DNA of 64,000 nt from assembly GCA_002811645.1 (NCBI GenBank), contig PDIP01000036.1:266985-330984 (forward strand), given 5' to 3'. Positions 20,376 through 32,154 of this stretch are shown here, piece by piece (position 1 is the first letter of the stretch; every line of letters begins with the position of its first letter). The position numbers were made by a program, and so were the translations under genes. This DNA is from Corallochytrium limacisporum. Lineage: Eukaryota > Opisthokonta. A model generated the notes under the pieces. That model ran no database searches and had not been told where the DNA came from. It saw only the letters and a program-made list of their open reading frames with translations.

Positions 20376-20888
20376 CTACTGGCATCCCGGCAGGTCAGTG
20401 CCATTTCCACCGTTAGTGTTGAGAATCAGAGCAACAATCAGACCGTACAGACCCAAAACTTCGGCAAAAATGAGAATCAGAATCATACCGACAAACAAAC
20501 GGGGCTGCTGCGCGGTACCACGAACGCCAGAGTCACCGACAATACCGATGGCGAAGCCAGCGGCCAGACCGGAGAAGCCAACGGCCAAACCGGCGCCCAT
20601 GTTCACGAAACCGCGGAACAGGGTGTATGCCTGGAGATCACCTCCGAAGTCATTAGCGATCAGGACAGCAACGACCAGACCGTAAATAGCCAGAATACCA
20701 GCCATGACGACGGGAATAATGGACTTCATAATAAGCTCGGGGCGGAGCACGGACATGGCAGCAATGCCAGTGCCAGATTTGGCAGTACCGTAGGCAGCAC
20801 CCAGGGCACTAAAGATCATGGCAGAGCTCGCGCCGAGCACACCGAAGAAAGGTGCGTAGACGGGGCAATAGTCCTTCTCGTCAGCCAT
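20376..20888 (-). CDS. V-type H+-ATPase proteolipid subunit c (16 kDa)
   Basis: 170 residues from the ATG at 20888. An upstream in-frame extension is rejected because [16 protein letters not shown] is the normal start of the family. It forms the membrane rotor ring of the V-ATPase that acidifies endosomes, lysosomes and contractile or other vacuoles. Four membrane helices in two hairpins are clear: [60 protein letters not shown] and [20 protein letters not shown]. The proton-carrying glutamate is E143 in helix 4. The last 14 residues ([14 protein letters not shown]) extend slightly beyond the usual end of helix 4. It converges with TRAP1. Confidence 0.96.
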   Translation of the reverse strand: MADEKDYCPVYAPFFGVLGASSAMIFSALGAAYGTAKSGTGIAAMSVLRPELIMKSIIPVVMAGILAIYGLVVAVLIANDFGGDLQAYTLFRGFVNMGAGLAVGFSGLAAGFAIGIVGDSGVRGTAQQPRLFVGMILILIFAEVLGLYGLIVALILNTNGGNGTDLPGCQ

Positions 20889-22375
20889 TGTGTTGGTTAG
20901 GTAACGTAAACACACGTAACTAGAATAAATATGTGCAGAAAAAAGAGAAATTTCAATCAACAAAAAGTATGCTGCAGAAAGGAAGATCAACTGAAGCGAT
21001 ATCAGGAGTCTTAGTTAGTAACAGTTCGTTGACAAGAGTGTTTGCATCCAAATACATGAGCAAGATTTGACGTATCCGTTGATGAGAAGCCCTATTTACT
21101 GAAACCCACGCAGCCACTGATTTGTTTGCACCGTAGGCTGCCTTGTATTCCCAACGAGTCAGTAGAGACGTTGATTCGAAACCTACCATCGACAAAATAA
21201 TCAGTCACTGCGGCGCTTGTGGCCCGCTGCCGTAAACCGGCTTCTTCCCGCTGCGATCTTGTTAGTTCTGCTACGCGCCTAAAGGATTTTCCGCACCATA
21301 GATAGTCTTCTCACTCATTTGTTTGCTCTTGCAATTACTTACCTTTTGTCAATTGATCAGTGGTACACAACCCGAGAAAATCCAGCCACATCAGAGTCAA
21401 CAACCTGCAACTTGTAGCTTTTCATTCATTCTGGTGTATATCGAAACAACACTAGGTCAATCATCTGGTCCGAATATCAGAGTCTGTGCAATGCATCAAG
21501 CTCGTTGCTGCACGTTCAACAGACTCATGCACTAACGCCGGTGGCACACCGCTTTGGTTCCTCGTCCCGAGAGTGGAGCGCTCTCCACAGTTCCCAGAAC
21601 AAGCAAATCTACGGTGCCTGTAGAAGAGCGGTGTGTGTGTTCCGAGTGCGGTGGTCGCGACACAAGGCTTCGGCCACGTCAGATGAGTGACACGGTCAGA
21701 CACACAGCCCACTGCAGAGCACAGAAGTACCGAAGTCGCGTGCAGTTCAGTACAGTGGGACAGACTTAAAAAAAAGCAAAAACACCTCTTGGCTCTCCGC
21801 AATCGCAGAGTAGGCACGGGAAATCGAGTATCGATCCCCCCCCCCTCCTTCCGGTGTACTCACCGCCAGGGATGTGTATCCCAGCCCTGGGGGCATGAGA
21901 AGAGAGTCAGCCACAGGGCCTTTTTTTCGGTGAGGAAGAGAAGGGAAGGGGGGGGGGTTAGTACTGAGTGGCGGGTCTAAGACTTGGGCCACTGCGAGTT
22001 TTTTTTTCTCGGTCGTTCCTTATTTTGTTTTTGTTTTGGTCTTGCCGCTCTACTGAACATACTGCACTCACCGTCGCTCCCGGTGGGAAGAATCGCCTGA
22101 AAAAGCTGCCATAAAATTTTCTGGGTGTCCAGTACCCAAAGTCCCCCTCCCTGGGGTCGAATGCAAGGGAAAAAAAGAGCCGAAAAAAGCCAGTCTCGCT
22201 TCTCTTCACAGTAGAGAAGGGAGGGGTGGGGCAATACCGATGCTTTTAGCGCCTCCGGGTTTTTTGTTTTGTTTTGGCCTTCCCGGTGCTTTGCGAGCAA
22301 ATGGGCAGAAATGAGGGGGAGCCTTGGTGCCTGTCGGGGTCGGCGTTTGGTCCCTTTGTCCTTTGGGGACCAAGC

Positions 22376-22448
<73 letters not shown>

Positions 22449-23251
22449 GCGCTCTCTGTCTCTCTCTCTGTATGGGCAGAGATTGATCGAGGGTCTCCGT
22501 CCGTCGCCTAACCCCCCTCATTGCCAAGGATGGCTGTGTCCACTCTCCGCCTACTCAACTGCTTGGCCTCGTTTGTCCCAATGTCGCTGTGCCGCCGTGC
22601 TGGAGACAAAATGAGTCAGGCGGACCAACCAAACCCCCCCCCTCCCCGCGGGGTCCTCCACCGCACCTCTGTGCCGTATGTTTTGAAGCTGAGCCACAGT
22701 GGGACCGGCGCGCTAGTTCCCGAGTTGGGTTCTCACCCTCGCTTTATAACAGCCCCAGACCTGAGCCTCTTTGCGGGGTATAAACATTGGGCTTGAGCAG
22801 GAGGGGTTGTTTTCGTTAGAGGGAAGCCCGTCGCTTGGGGGGGGGACCGCCCTGTCCTCCCTTTCGTCCTCCCTTTTTTTTTGTTTTTGTATTTCTTTTT
22901 GCAACACGGGTTTTGGTTTATGCGTCGGCCCCAGTGGATTGATTCCTTTGATTTCATACGTCTGGATATGTGATATGGTTCTTTGTTGTCCAGAGCAATG
23001 TGAAGCTGATTCAATATCTTTATGTGAATGTATTGCTTGCGCTTGGTTGTGATTGGAAACTTATGAATCAATGTTAGAGCGCATAGGGGAGAGGACCTAA
23101 GCGATGGCGGGTTCGCGGACCCAGTTGTAGCGCCACCAGGCGATGTTCAGCGAGGTAGTCGGGTATTTGATGAAGCCTACATGTGTAGTGGAGTGTGAAG
23201 ACACTAAGGCAAGTTCTGTTCCAATACACAACAAAGAATTTAGACGGTATT
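20889..23251. other. Low-complexity spacer upstream of V-ATPase c and DOLPP1
   Basis: No supported gene. From about 21.77 kb it becomes rich in homopolymers (C12 near 21835-21847, G runs near 21947, T-rich patches), a long (AC) repeat and a C/G patch near 22628-22647. The promoters of the two divergent flanking genes lie at its ends. Confidence 0.55.
22377..22446. repeat. (AC)35 microsatellite
   Basis: Seventy bases of uninterrupted AC dinucleotide, with TC-rich sequence just downstream. The frames running through it (Thr-His or Val-Cys repeats) are not genes. Confidence 0.97.
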
Positions 23252-24084
23252 ATGAGTGTACCTTTAACGGAACTGTCTCCCATCAAGCTTACGCTTGTAC
23301 AGTACACGACAGGTGACAAGCTCGGCCATCTCTTGGCCTATGCGAGTCTCTTGCCCGTTGCTGCGGTAGTTGTGGCGATCAGTGCGGTCGCCTTCCGGAG
23401 AGACATACATTCAGTAAGTGTTTGACTAATTTGGTCGACAATTTCGACAAGCAGCCGAGTATACTAACGAAATCCTATTATCACAAATCGTAATCTTCAA
23501 TTCAGGCATTCGTCTTTCTGGGGATTTGTGCATCTGAAGCTTTGAACATCATGCTGAAGAATTACATTAAGGAGCCAAGGCCTCCGTCTGGTAAGTATTT
23601 GATACGTTTTTGGAGATCAGAAGAATGACAAGAAACATTGACCTAACATAAGGAGACACTCTACATCACTTATAACAACACAGGTGTATGGGGAAGCTAT
23701 GGAAAGTACGGAATGCCTTCCGACCATGCGCAGGTCAGTGCCTTCCTGGTTGTGTACCTGACAATCTACGCTTTGGCCAACCTTACCATTACGCCATCTG
23801 CACTGAAGTACATAGGGATTATGTGCATGTGGGTCTGTGGTGCGGCAGTGATGTATTCTCGTGTGTACCTGACATACCACACAGAGAGGCAGGTCTATGT
23901 CGGAATGGGCGTCGGAGCCGCGCTTGGTTTGGCATGGTGGGCTCTGTACAATGCAACCGTGGGATACTTCCCTGTTATCGCATCAACCGTCCCATTCCGG
24001 CAACTACACTTCAAGGACACCACCCATATTCCCAATGTCCTCGCGTTTGAACAGGCGCAGGTGCAAAAGAAAAAGAAAAAGTAA
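23252..24084 (+). CDS. DOLPP1: Dolichyl-diphosphate phosphatase (PAP2 family), three exons
   Basis: Exons 23252-23413, 23506-23590 and 23684-24084 give 215 residues. Both introns (92 and 93 bp) begin GTAAGT and end CAG; TACTAAC at 23462-23468 is an ideal branch point and CTAAC near 23643 serves the second. The enzyme removes a phosphate from dolichyl diphosphate at the ER lumen, recycling the lipid carrier for N-glycosylation. The three PAP2 motifs are complete only after splicing: KNYIKEPRP (KX6RP), PSDHAQ (PSXH) and SRVYLTYH (SRX5H). Four or five membrane helices are visible. The start (LTLVQYTTGDKLGHLLAY) aligns with animal DOLPP1 and the lysine-rich end (QVQKKKKK) suits ER retrieval. It converges with IF1 at 116 bp. 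Confidence 0.92.
23414..23505 (+). other. DOLPP1 intron 1
   Basis: GTAAGT donor, TACTAAC branch point at 23462-23468 and TTCAG acceptor; phase 0. Removing it joins an open frame across a conserved family region. Confidence 0.9.
23591..23683 (+). other. DOLPP1 intron 2
   Basis: GTAAGT donor, CCTAACAT branch-like site near 23642 and CACAG acceptor; phase 1. Splicing restores the Gly codon ahead of VWGSYGKYGMPSDH. Confidence 0.9.
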
Positions 24085-24200
24085 ACAGCTAAAGAAACTC
24101 CTTGATCAACAGACATGCAACAAACCACTTCGATCGTCCTCGATATCTTGGATGCTAATTCGTTCTATATTCGATGGCTTACCCGCCGATATGCAGCAAC

Positions 24201-24572
24201 TTAGTGCTTCTCCTGTTGGCCACCCTGCTCACGGCGCTTGAGTTCCTTCTCGATGTGCTCCCGCATGTGCTCGAGTTCTTCCTGATTCTGGAGTGTTAAA
24301 AGTAGAGAAGAAAAACAGTCATAAAACAGGTTAGCCTACCCTGTCCATAACAAAGGATTCTTGATACAGACACAACAAGTACTTACCTTCTTGCGGAAGT
24401 AGGACTCTTCCATGAAGTGGGCACGCTCACCCAGAGTGCCACCGCCACTGCGGACGTTACCACCGCCACCGCCACCGTGGTGGGAACCAGAGCCAGCGCC
24501 ACCGGTGGAGCGCAGAATCATAGAGCGCTGGGCCAGAGACACGGCCCGGTAGGAAGCAATGCGATAGGTCAT
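24201..24572 (-). CDS. ATPIF1: Mitochondrial F1-ATPase inhibitor IF1, two exons
   Basis: Exon 1 is 24572-24387 (62 codons) and exon 2 is 24287-24201 (28 codons plus stop), separated by a 99 bp GTAAGT...CAG intron in phase 0; 90 residues in all. IF1 blocks ATP hydrolysis by the mitochondrial F1 sector when the proton gradient falls. The inhibitory core is GGTLGERAHFMEESYFRKK, matching the family pattern GxFxKREqAeExrYFR. After splicing it continues into the dimerising coiled coil NQEELEHMREHIEKELKRRE. A Gly/Ser/His-rich stretch (about 24-45) links it to a basic presequence (MTYRIASYRAVSLAQRS). The start is the first ATG. It is shorter than mammalian IF1 (about 106) and closer to the fungal length. 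Confidence 0.87.
24288..24386 (-). other. IF1 intron
   Basis: On the minus strand it begins GTAAGT and ends CTCCAG, 99 bp, phase 0. A CTAAC sits in its central part. Splicing supplies the coiled coil that IF1 requires. Confidence 0.87.
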
Positions 24573-25651
24573 ATTTATCGTTAAGGTTTGCGTAAACAAC
24601 CCAAAAACTTGCTACTTCGGAAGGTGGAAGCAATACTTTGATGCTGTCCTTCGATTTGAAATACCTGTGTCACGTTCCAGAGCAATCCAAATGTTGGTTG
24701 TGACGCCATCCCAGACCGGCCATAAATGGTGAGGATCGGCTCCTGGATGAACAATTTAAATGAACCATATGACCGCCTCGTCCGCAATTTCTTGCAGCCA
24801 GTGACTTAGCAAGTGCAGCGCACCCAAACCCACCGTCCCATACGCACAAAGGTACCTGCTGACCTAGCGATCTCCTCCCGTCCTCGTAGTAGTGGTATAG
24901 CCGACCCACACCCATCGCGTGACTGTTCTATGACTAATGTTAGGCAATTTTGTTGTTGTTTTGCCACCTCGCGTGGTGGCCACAGACGGTCAGCGGGAGC
25001 AGCGCGCCGCCAAAGGAAATTTAGGGGGAGAGATGGCAGGTGAAAACTAAACGAGCCACCCCTTGGAAAACGGGGAAAAAGTTCCGCTGCTACCGTCTGC
25101 TCTCTTTGCGGTGTGCACAGACCATGCAGCACTACTACAGACGGTAACGGGTGCGCGTCAATTTATCTCGCACCGGGCGGCTCCTCACCGCCCCGTTCCG
25201 TTCCGCAGTGGCTGTGTCCACCAAGCCCGGTACACTGCGCTCTGCTCTGGCTGACTTGGCAATTTCCTGCGGAGGCCGGGTAGTACATTCACTACTGATG
25301 ACCCAAGGGAAAACAAAACAGAAAGCTGAGCGCAGTAGAGTCTTGGGTTGCTGAGCGGAGCAAATCTAATAATTAGTTAGGGTATCAGTTATATGATTCA
25401 TGAGCCAAACGGCGTCACCGCCACTTCCTGGTTCGGTGTTTGATCTCTTCTGATTTTACAATGTAAAGACTCTGGAACACATAGGGATCACGGCATGTCA
25501 TAAGATGGCAGATTGATGCTAAAATGATGAGTGTCTGTAAATCTATCTATTACATTCGATATGTCACTCTGAACCAGAATGTTCTGGGTTTGATCGAGAA
25601 CGATTTGACAAAGGGATATGAGGAAAGGATTTTTTGATGAATACGATTAGT
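24573..25651. other. Spacer between IF1 and RBX1
   Basis: Upstream of IF1 and downstream of RBX1, both on the minus strand. Only short frames without recognisable domains; I see no gene. Confidence 0.5.
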
Positions 25652-26593
<942 letters not shown>

Positions 26594-26935
26594 ATGGACG
26601 AAGATAAACACGTGCTATCGGCAGAGGCAGATAAGCGTTTCCTAGAAAGCATTGTGCCGGACAAGAACAGAGATCTGCGGGCATGTCGTCGTTGCTACTT
26701 GATTAAAACAGCTCGCCAATTTGATGAAGCAGGGTGCGAGAACTGCCAGGACGCCTTTGAAAAGGAAGACTCTCTCACAACAAATTTTGACGGCTATGTC
26801 TCGGTCCTTGAGCCATCGAAGAGCTGGGTTGCACGGTACCAGGGTCTGACTGTGGAAGGAGGCCACGAGCCTGTACCCGGCCTCTATGCTGTCTCGATAC
26901 CTGAAAGTGATAAAGTCGGTCCGGTTATAGGATGA
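26594..26935 (+). CDS. SUPT4H1: Transcription elongation factor SPT4
   Basis: 113 residues, no intron, the usual length. SPT4 pairs with SPT5 (DSIF) to clamp RNA polymerase II on its template and keep it processive. The four-cysteine zinc finger is intact: RACRRCYLIKTARQFDEAGC followed by ENC. The C-terminal SPT5-binding part includes FDGYVSVLEPSKSWVARYQG and PGLYAVSIPE. The frame opens earlier at 26513, but the ATG at 26594 (MDEDKHVL) gives the normal N-terminus. It converges on the Src gene. Confidence 0.94.
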   Translation: MDEDKHVLSAEADKRFLESIVPDKNRDLRACRRCYLIKTARQFDEAGCENCQDAFEKEDSLTTNFDGYVSVLEPSKSWVARYQGLTVEGGHEPVPGLYAVSIPESDKVGPVIG

Positions 26936-27243
26936 AAGTTGCATTTCAAAATTTCCATACGCGCGTCCGTCACGTACGCGTTCTAGCACCCATAGTGAAC
27001 CGTTTGGTGCTCTCTTGTGCCTGCATGGGCAGTAACATAACACATAACATAAATACATACATGATCATAGCGAATCACCCTCACGCAACTCATCTGATCT
27101 GTGATAACGGGAACGAAGTGGAAGGGAGGCTACAGATCTAACATGGAAAATGATGAATCATTGTTTAATTTTCATACAATATAAACATGGGCAAGATGAT
27201 GTGTGGTGCTAGGAGCCATGACCTCCTGAGCAGAAAGTTTGCC
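26936..27243. other. Convergent spacer between SPT4 and Src
   Basis: The 3' ends of the two genes; A/T-rich, with no gene or clear poly(A) hexamer. Confidence 0.45.
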
Positions 27244-28830
27244 TTAGTCCACAGTGCTTGAGGGCTGGTAGTCCTTCTCAGCGGTTGCGTAGAAGTCTTC
27301 AAGCTGGAACTTAAGGCTCTCAAACGTGGGACGCTCGTCGGGATTGGCATCCCAGCACTTCTCCATTATCGAATAAAGCTCATCGGGGCATCCCTTGGGC
27401 TGAGGCATGCGGTAACCCTTCTGTACCATGTCGAGGACTTCTGCGTTGGACATGGCAGGGTAAGGGTTGCCACCACCAGTGACCAATTCCGTCAAAAGGA
27501 TACCGAACGACCAGACATCGGACTTGATGGTGAACTTCGACCGCAGCATGGCTTCCGGTGCAGTCCATTTGATCGGAAACTTCGCTCCCTCATGTGCGGC
27601 GTACTCAGAGTCGTTTTCAATCAAACGAGCGAGACCAAAATCAGCAACCTTGACAATGTTGTTCTCTCCAACGAGAACGTTTCGCGCCGCCAGATCACGA
27701 TGGATGAAGTTCCTGGACTCTAAGTATGCCATACCATCAGCAACCTGAGCAGCAATGTCGATTAGAATGGGCAGAGTTAGATCAGCATGGCCCCGCAGGT
27801 AGTCCAGAAGCGAACCGTGCTTCATCAATTCCGTAATAATGTAGAAAGGTTCCCGATCAGTGCACACGGCGTAGAGACGGATCAGCTTGTCATGGCGCAG
27901 TTTCTTCATCACCTGAGCCTCAGCCAGGAACTCTTGGGGTTGCATGCTACCCGGCTTGAGGGTCTTCACAGCAACGGGAGTAGTTCCGCGCCACACTCCG
28001 GCCCATACTTCTCCAAACTGTCCAGCACCCAGCTTCTTCTTGAGCTTGATATCTGTGCGAGGAATTTCCCACTGATCTTTAAGGTTGTATGCCAGATCGG
28101 GCAAGACGGGTCTCTCTGCAGGGGGACATGCCTTGCCCAAGCGACAGCACAGACCATCAGGATCGTTGCGGTAGTGATCAACCAAATCGTTCAGAGTTGC
28201 AAAAGCCAGGCCACGACTAATAAAGTAGCTCTTATCGTCCATACGACGGATGCGGTAGTGCTTGACAGTCTGACCATCGCGAACACTGAGAGAGTAGTCA
28301 CCTGGACGAGATTCACTCTCGCGAATAAGGAACCCGGCAGGCCCGACAGTGTGTAACAGCAGCTTCTCAGCAACGTTCCGGCTGATGCTTCCGTGGAACC
28401 ACTCCTCTTGTTGCAAAGAACGAACAGGGGCAATGAAATTGCTCGGAATGTAACCCTTCTGACCTGTGGATAGACTTTCAGCCTGCCACCAATCGCCGTC
28501 TGCGTTGTTGATAATTCGCAACTTCTCCCCCCGGCGGAAGCTTAAGTCTTCCGGAGTCCGTGCCTCGTAGTCATACAATGCCTGGAAGAGTTCTTCTTCA
28601 GCAGGAGGTGGTGATGTCGCCAGCTGACGAGCTTCCATGACTGGAGGTGCATGCATCTGCATAGGAATTTTCTGAGGTTCTTGCTGCTGGGCCATGCCGG
28701 GAGGTCTCTGGACCTGACCTTGGGACTGGGCAAACTTCTGTGCATTAGGTTGTCCGTTTACGAACCCGCCATTTTGAACCCGTACAGGCTGCTGCCGCTG
28801 TTGAGTCTCCGTACTACAGCAACCGCCCAT
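27244..28830 (-). CDS. SRC: Src-family non-receptor tyrosine kinase
   Basis: 528 residues, no intron, close to animal Src (about 535). MGGCC gives Gly2 for myristoylation and Cys4/Cys5 for palmitoylation, so it should sit on the inner face of the plasma membrane. A Gln/Pro-rich unique region (6-78) leads to SH3 (ALYDYEA to YIPSNFI, about 80-136), SH2 (WFHGSISRN, about 144-235, with phosphotyrosine-binding R170 in FLIRES) and the kinase domain (about 262-515). Catalytic K289, E304, D379 (HRDLAARN) and D397 (DFG) are present. The activation-loop Tyr is Y410 and the inhibitory tail Tyr is Y521 (KDYQPS), so both arms of Src control, including a Csk-type site, appear conserved. Orthology within the Src/Fyn/Yes group is not resolved. 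Confidence 0.96.
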   Translation of the reverse strand: MGGCCSTETQQRQQPVRVQNGGFVNGQPNAQKFAQSQGQVQRPPGMAQQQEPQKIPMQMHAPPVMEARQLATSPPPAEEELFQALYDYEARTPEDLSFRRGEKLRIINNADGDWWQAESLSTGQKGYIPSNFIAPVRSLQQEEWFHGSISRNVAEKLLLHTVGPAGFLIRESESRPGDYSLSVRDGQTVKHYRIRRMDDKSYFISRGLAFATLNDLVDHYRNDPDGLCCRLGKACPPAERPVLPDLAYNLKDQWEIPRTDIKLKKKLGAGQFGEVWAGVWRGTTPVAVKTLKPGSMQPQEFLAEAQVMKKLRHDKLIRLYAVCTDREPFYIITELMKHGSLLDYLRGHADLTLPILIDIAAQVADGMAYLESRNFIHRDLAARNVLVGENNIVKVADFGLARLIENDSEYAAHEGAKFPIKWTAPEAMLRSKFTIKSDVWSFGILLTELVTGGGNPYPAMSNAEVLDMVQKGYRMPQPKGCPDELYSIMEKCWDANPDERPTFESLKFQLEDFYATAEKDYQPSSTVD

Positions 28831-29014
28831 TGTGTTTGTTCGTGCTCAAAGTAATTTCGAGTAGTCTATAGTATTGTCTGGCAAAGGAAAGACCTTTCAA
28901 TTCCCAGGAACCCCCAGTCTTGTAGACTGTCTGAGTATGTGAACAATAGTGTGTTCTATCTGGAATAAGAATCACCCTAACACAGACACAGCATACGAAA
29001 GTTTGACTCAGGTA

Positions 29015-29034
29015 TACTGATCGGTAATTTTTCC
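29015..29034 (-). promoter_or_regulatory. Candidate promoter element shared with ubinuclein
   Basis: The minus strand reads GGAAAAATTACCGATCAGTA, about 185-205 bp upstream of the Src ATG. It matches the element at 9038-9059 except for one A and a two-base insertion there. Confidence 0.35.
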
Positions 29035-30114
29035 GAACCGCCTATGGTCCTAAGGAAAGTTTCCCGCGTTAACTCTATTCAGTGGTGCATGTTATACATG
29101 CTATGTAATGGTTTTGCAGTTGTGAATGAAGACCATAGCATATATTTTAGAGACAATCTCCCACCTATACCTTCTTCGCGACTGGATCGGAACTCCATGA
29201 ACACTCTGTTCACTCCAAATGGACAGGCTCTAAAAGTTGACTCCAACGATACCTGAAAGCAACAAGCAAACGGTTCCGCCTATTTGCGATGTGGCTCACC
29301 CCGTGTTTTGTCTCATAAAAGCCAGCCCTCCAGCGACTTTTTTTTTGCTCCCTTCTCCAATGGCTTGGCCCGTTTCCCCCCTTTGGTGCTGAGGTTGTGT
29401 CTCTGGTTTTTTCCCGGTTCACAAAATAAACACATCCTCCTCTGGCCTCTTCGTTTTGGGCCTCTTTATGTGAGTCCATTCCATACATGGCATTCATACC
29501 GTCGACAGCAACACTGACCAAGAAAGCGAGAACGAATTGAGGGGAGAGGGAAGAAAGGGAAAATGGGCCACCTTACTTTTTTCCTTTCTTTTTTTCTTTC
29601 AAAAAAGATCAAAATCAATGAAAGGAAACTGGCAAGAATGCAAACATAGCGGTCACCGGTATCAGTACATTAAGTATATACCTATGTGATTCTCCGGAAC
29701 ACCAGAGCACGTAACAAAGAACGACAAAGAGGAATACCGGAGAGACACCGGCCATCTGCTGCAGTTTCTGTCCGCCCGTTGCGGCGAACCTCCAATGCTT
29801 ACCAAAGAGAGAAGGTGTCCGATGTTTCCATACTTAATATACTGAATCGCCACGTCTCCAGAGGGGTCCTAATGTACTTTATTGGGAAACCGTTCGGACC
29901 ATTTCCGTTGGTACCAGGGTCTTAGCTTCTCTCCCTGGCCTTCGGGAAAACCCTCTCGGACCTCGTTAGGGCCTTGGCTGATAATACTCAATGAACTGTT
30001 CCAAAACCACAAAACAATCAAAAAAATGAAAACGAGAGAAACAAGGTGAACGGACATCGGGGTCGGTCCCCCCCTCCACTTCTCCTTTTCTAACGCTGGC
30101 GGGCCCACTGTTAC

Positions 30115-30143
30115 TGCTGCTGCTGCTGCTTGCTGCTGCTGCT
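30115..30143. repeat. Short CTG trinucleotide repeat
   Basis: About nine CTG units, interrupted once by TTG. It is in the spacer and not in a supported gene. Confidence 0.85.
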
Positions 30144-30908
30144 GGCCTTGGGACGGCGCTTGGAGTTCGCCAGAGTTGGACCAGCCAATTCTACTGCACT
30201 ACCAGCTGGTAGCCAGTCAGAACTGGGGGAAACCCAAGGGGGGAGGAGGAAGGGGACGGAGAGAAACAAAGGGGAAAAAAAAGGCCCAAAAAGAAATACG
30301 AAAACACGCGAGCGGTGTGAAGGGAAGGAAACCGGGGCGGTTGGGGTGGCCAAACAGTTCCGACCCGGGGCGAGGGAGGGAGGGGGCCAACCAAGCACCA
30401 CAGAAAAAAAAATGTGATTTCCGGGAAGTTTCCGGTTATTCAGAAAAAGGCCCGGGGAGGGGTGGGGAGGGAAAGTAGTTTTCGGCGAGGGGTGAGACCA
30501 ATGGATGGCCCGCGCGTCCAACTCACCAACGGCCAGCCAACCCTCTCCCGTGGCTCTTTTTCTGCTGCGGAGGCTGGTGTGGTGAGTGGCGGCGCGCCTC
30601 CATGGCCGTTGCTTTCTTTAACCTTTCGTTTTTCTTTTTTGGTTTTAGAATTCCAATCAGCCCCGTTTCTTCTGTTGTCCGCTCCTTTTTTTTTTCTTTG
30701 GTGCCTCTCTCTGTCTTTTGGCTTGTGCGCCCCACTGCCCATCATTCTCATTTTTTGCGAGAGACCCCCGCTGAGAGAAAGAAGCTCCCGGGCCCGGGGA
30801 ACCACAGAACTAAAAGAAAAAATGGGAAATATAAAAAAAAACACGAGAGAGACTGAAGAAGGGTGGGTGGGTGGAAGAGAAAAGAGTAGGTCCCCCCCCC
30901 CCCTCCCC

Positions 30909-31133
30909 NNNNNNNNNNNNNNNNNNNNNNNNNNNNNNNNNNNNNNNNNNNNNNNNNNNNNNNNNNNNNNNNNNNNNNNNNNNNNNNNNNNNNNNNNNNN
31001 NNNNNNNNNNNNNNNNNNNNNNNNNNNNNNNNNNNNNNNNNNNNNNNNNNNNNNNNNNNNNNNNNNNNNNNNNNNNNNNNNNNNNNNNNNNNNNNNNNNN
31101 NNNNNNNNNNNNNNNNNNNNNNNNNNNNNNNNN
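30909..31133. other. Assembly gap (225 N)
   Basis: Unsequenced. The left edge is a C-rich run and the right edge a G-rich run, suggesting that a C/G-rich hairpin or homopolymer broke the assembly. Confidence 0.98.
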
Positions 31134-32154
31134 GGGGTAAAAGGGGGGAGGCGGTTCTCCCCGTTCCCTGTTGCCCACTGTCCTTCCCGTCAACCTCATG
31201 CCGCCCCCCCCCTCCCTCCAACCCCTATTTCACTGCTCGTACTGATTCTATCAGCACCTAACCCCCTCCCCCTTTTTCTTCTCCTACTTTGGTATGTTTT
31301 CCCCTTCTCCTCGCCAACCTTTTCCCATACATTCTCTAGCGTAAGGGTGTGATATGTTGAAGGGCGGTGTGTTTACTTTGCCAAGGGCCCAACTCACCCT
31401 CTGCGGACTGGTTCCCGGCCAACCAGCCGTCCGGGGATAAATGATTTGAACCGGGGCCGGCCAACAGTAATGAGTGTATGAACTGCCGATGAATGGGCCC
31501 TTTTTATTTTTCGTTTTGGGCTGGAACCAATTACAGCCAACCTCCGAGGGCAACCGCCTGCAAGCGAAGCACGATCGATATCTGTGGTGGCGGGCTTTGG
31601 GAAGTGCCCGCTACATTGATTATGAATTTGCGATCCCCCGGGCATGGGGAGACTGGGAGGGAAACCTGCGCCCTCCCTTCCGTCCCTCCGATCGGGAGAA
31701 GGGCAGCTGGCCTCCAGGCAGCGCATAAGAGAAACCGAAGGAAGGGGAAGTTTTTTTTTCTTTGTTTTCAGAAATTTAAAGTCAGCCTTTTTGGCCCCAC
31801 AACCGTAACTACCACGTCTCAGCTCAACTTTTTATTTCTGCTTTTGTCTTTTCTTTTTTTTTTCTTGCTGGAAACAGAAAAGGCCCGTGTGGGCCTTCGT
31901 TTCAACTCCCCAGGTCAGTGGCTTTTTTACGCGCCAGATCCGTCCGATTGGCTTCGTTCCCCCTGTCTACTAACTACCGGCGACGAGGGAAGGGTCCCCC
32001 CCCCTCTCCCGGGGGACCCAGAAAGAGGTTGACTAATTAGATAGCGAACTTAAAAAAAGCAGATTGCACCGGCGGTGAAAAGAAAAAAAAAGGGAAAGAA
32101 CTGAACCCCCATATGATCGGTTTAATGAAATTGATTCTGGGCACGCAGCTGCCG

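Larger units (their letters stand above)
28831..32154. other. Low-complexity spacer with an assembly gap
   Basis: 3.3 kb with no supported gene. From about 29.3 kb it is dominated by purine or pyrimidine tracts, A/T homopolymers, a CTG repeat at about 30115-30143 and G/C runs around the unsequenced stretch. The frames seen here are compositionally biased and overlap on both strands. The first 200 bp should contain the Src promoter. Confidence 0.55.

Noticed and set aside
20292-20900. 202-codon plus-strand frame
   Set aside because: Antisense of the V-ATPase c gene; its Gln/Asn/Thr-rich translation has no domain.
20889-20990. N-terminal extension of V-ATPase c
   Set aside because: The family begins at the internal ATG at 20888; the extension is not conserved in type.
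22206-22527. Frames encoding Cys-Val or Thr-His repeats
   Set aside because: They are translations of the (AC)35 microsatellite.
30414-31352. 312-codon frame across the first assembly gap
   Set aside because: A quarter of it is unsequenced N and the rest is low-complexity sequence.
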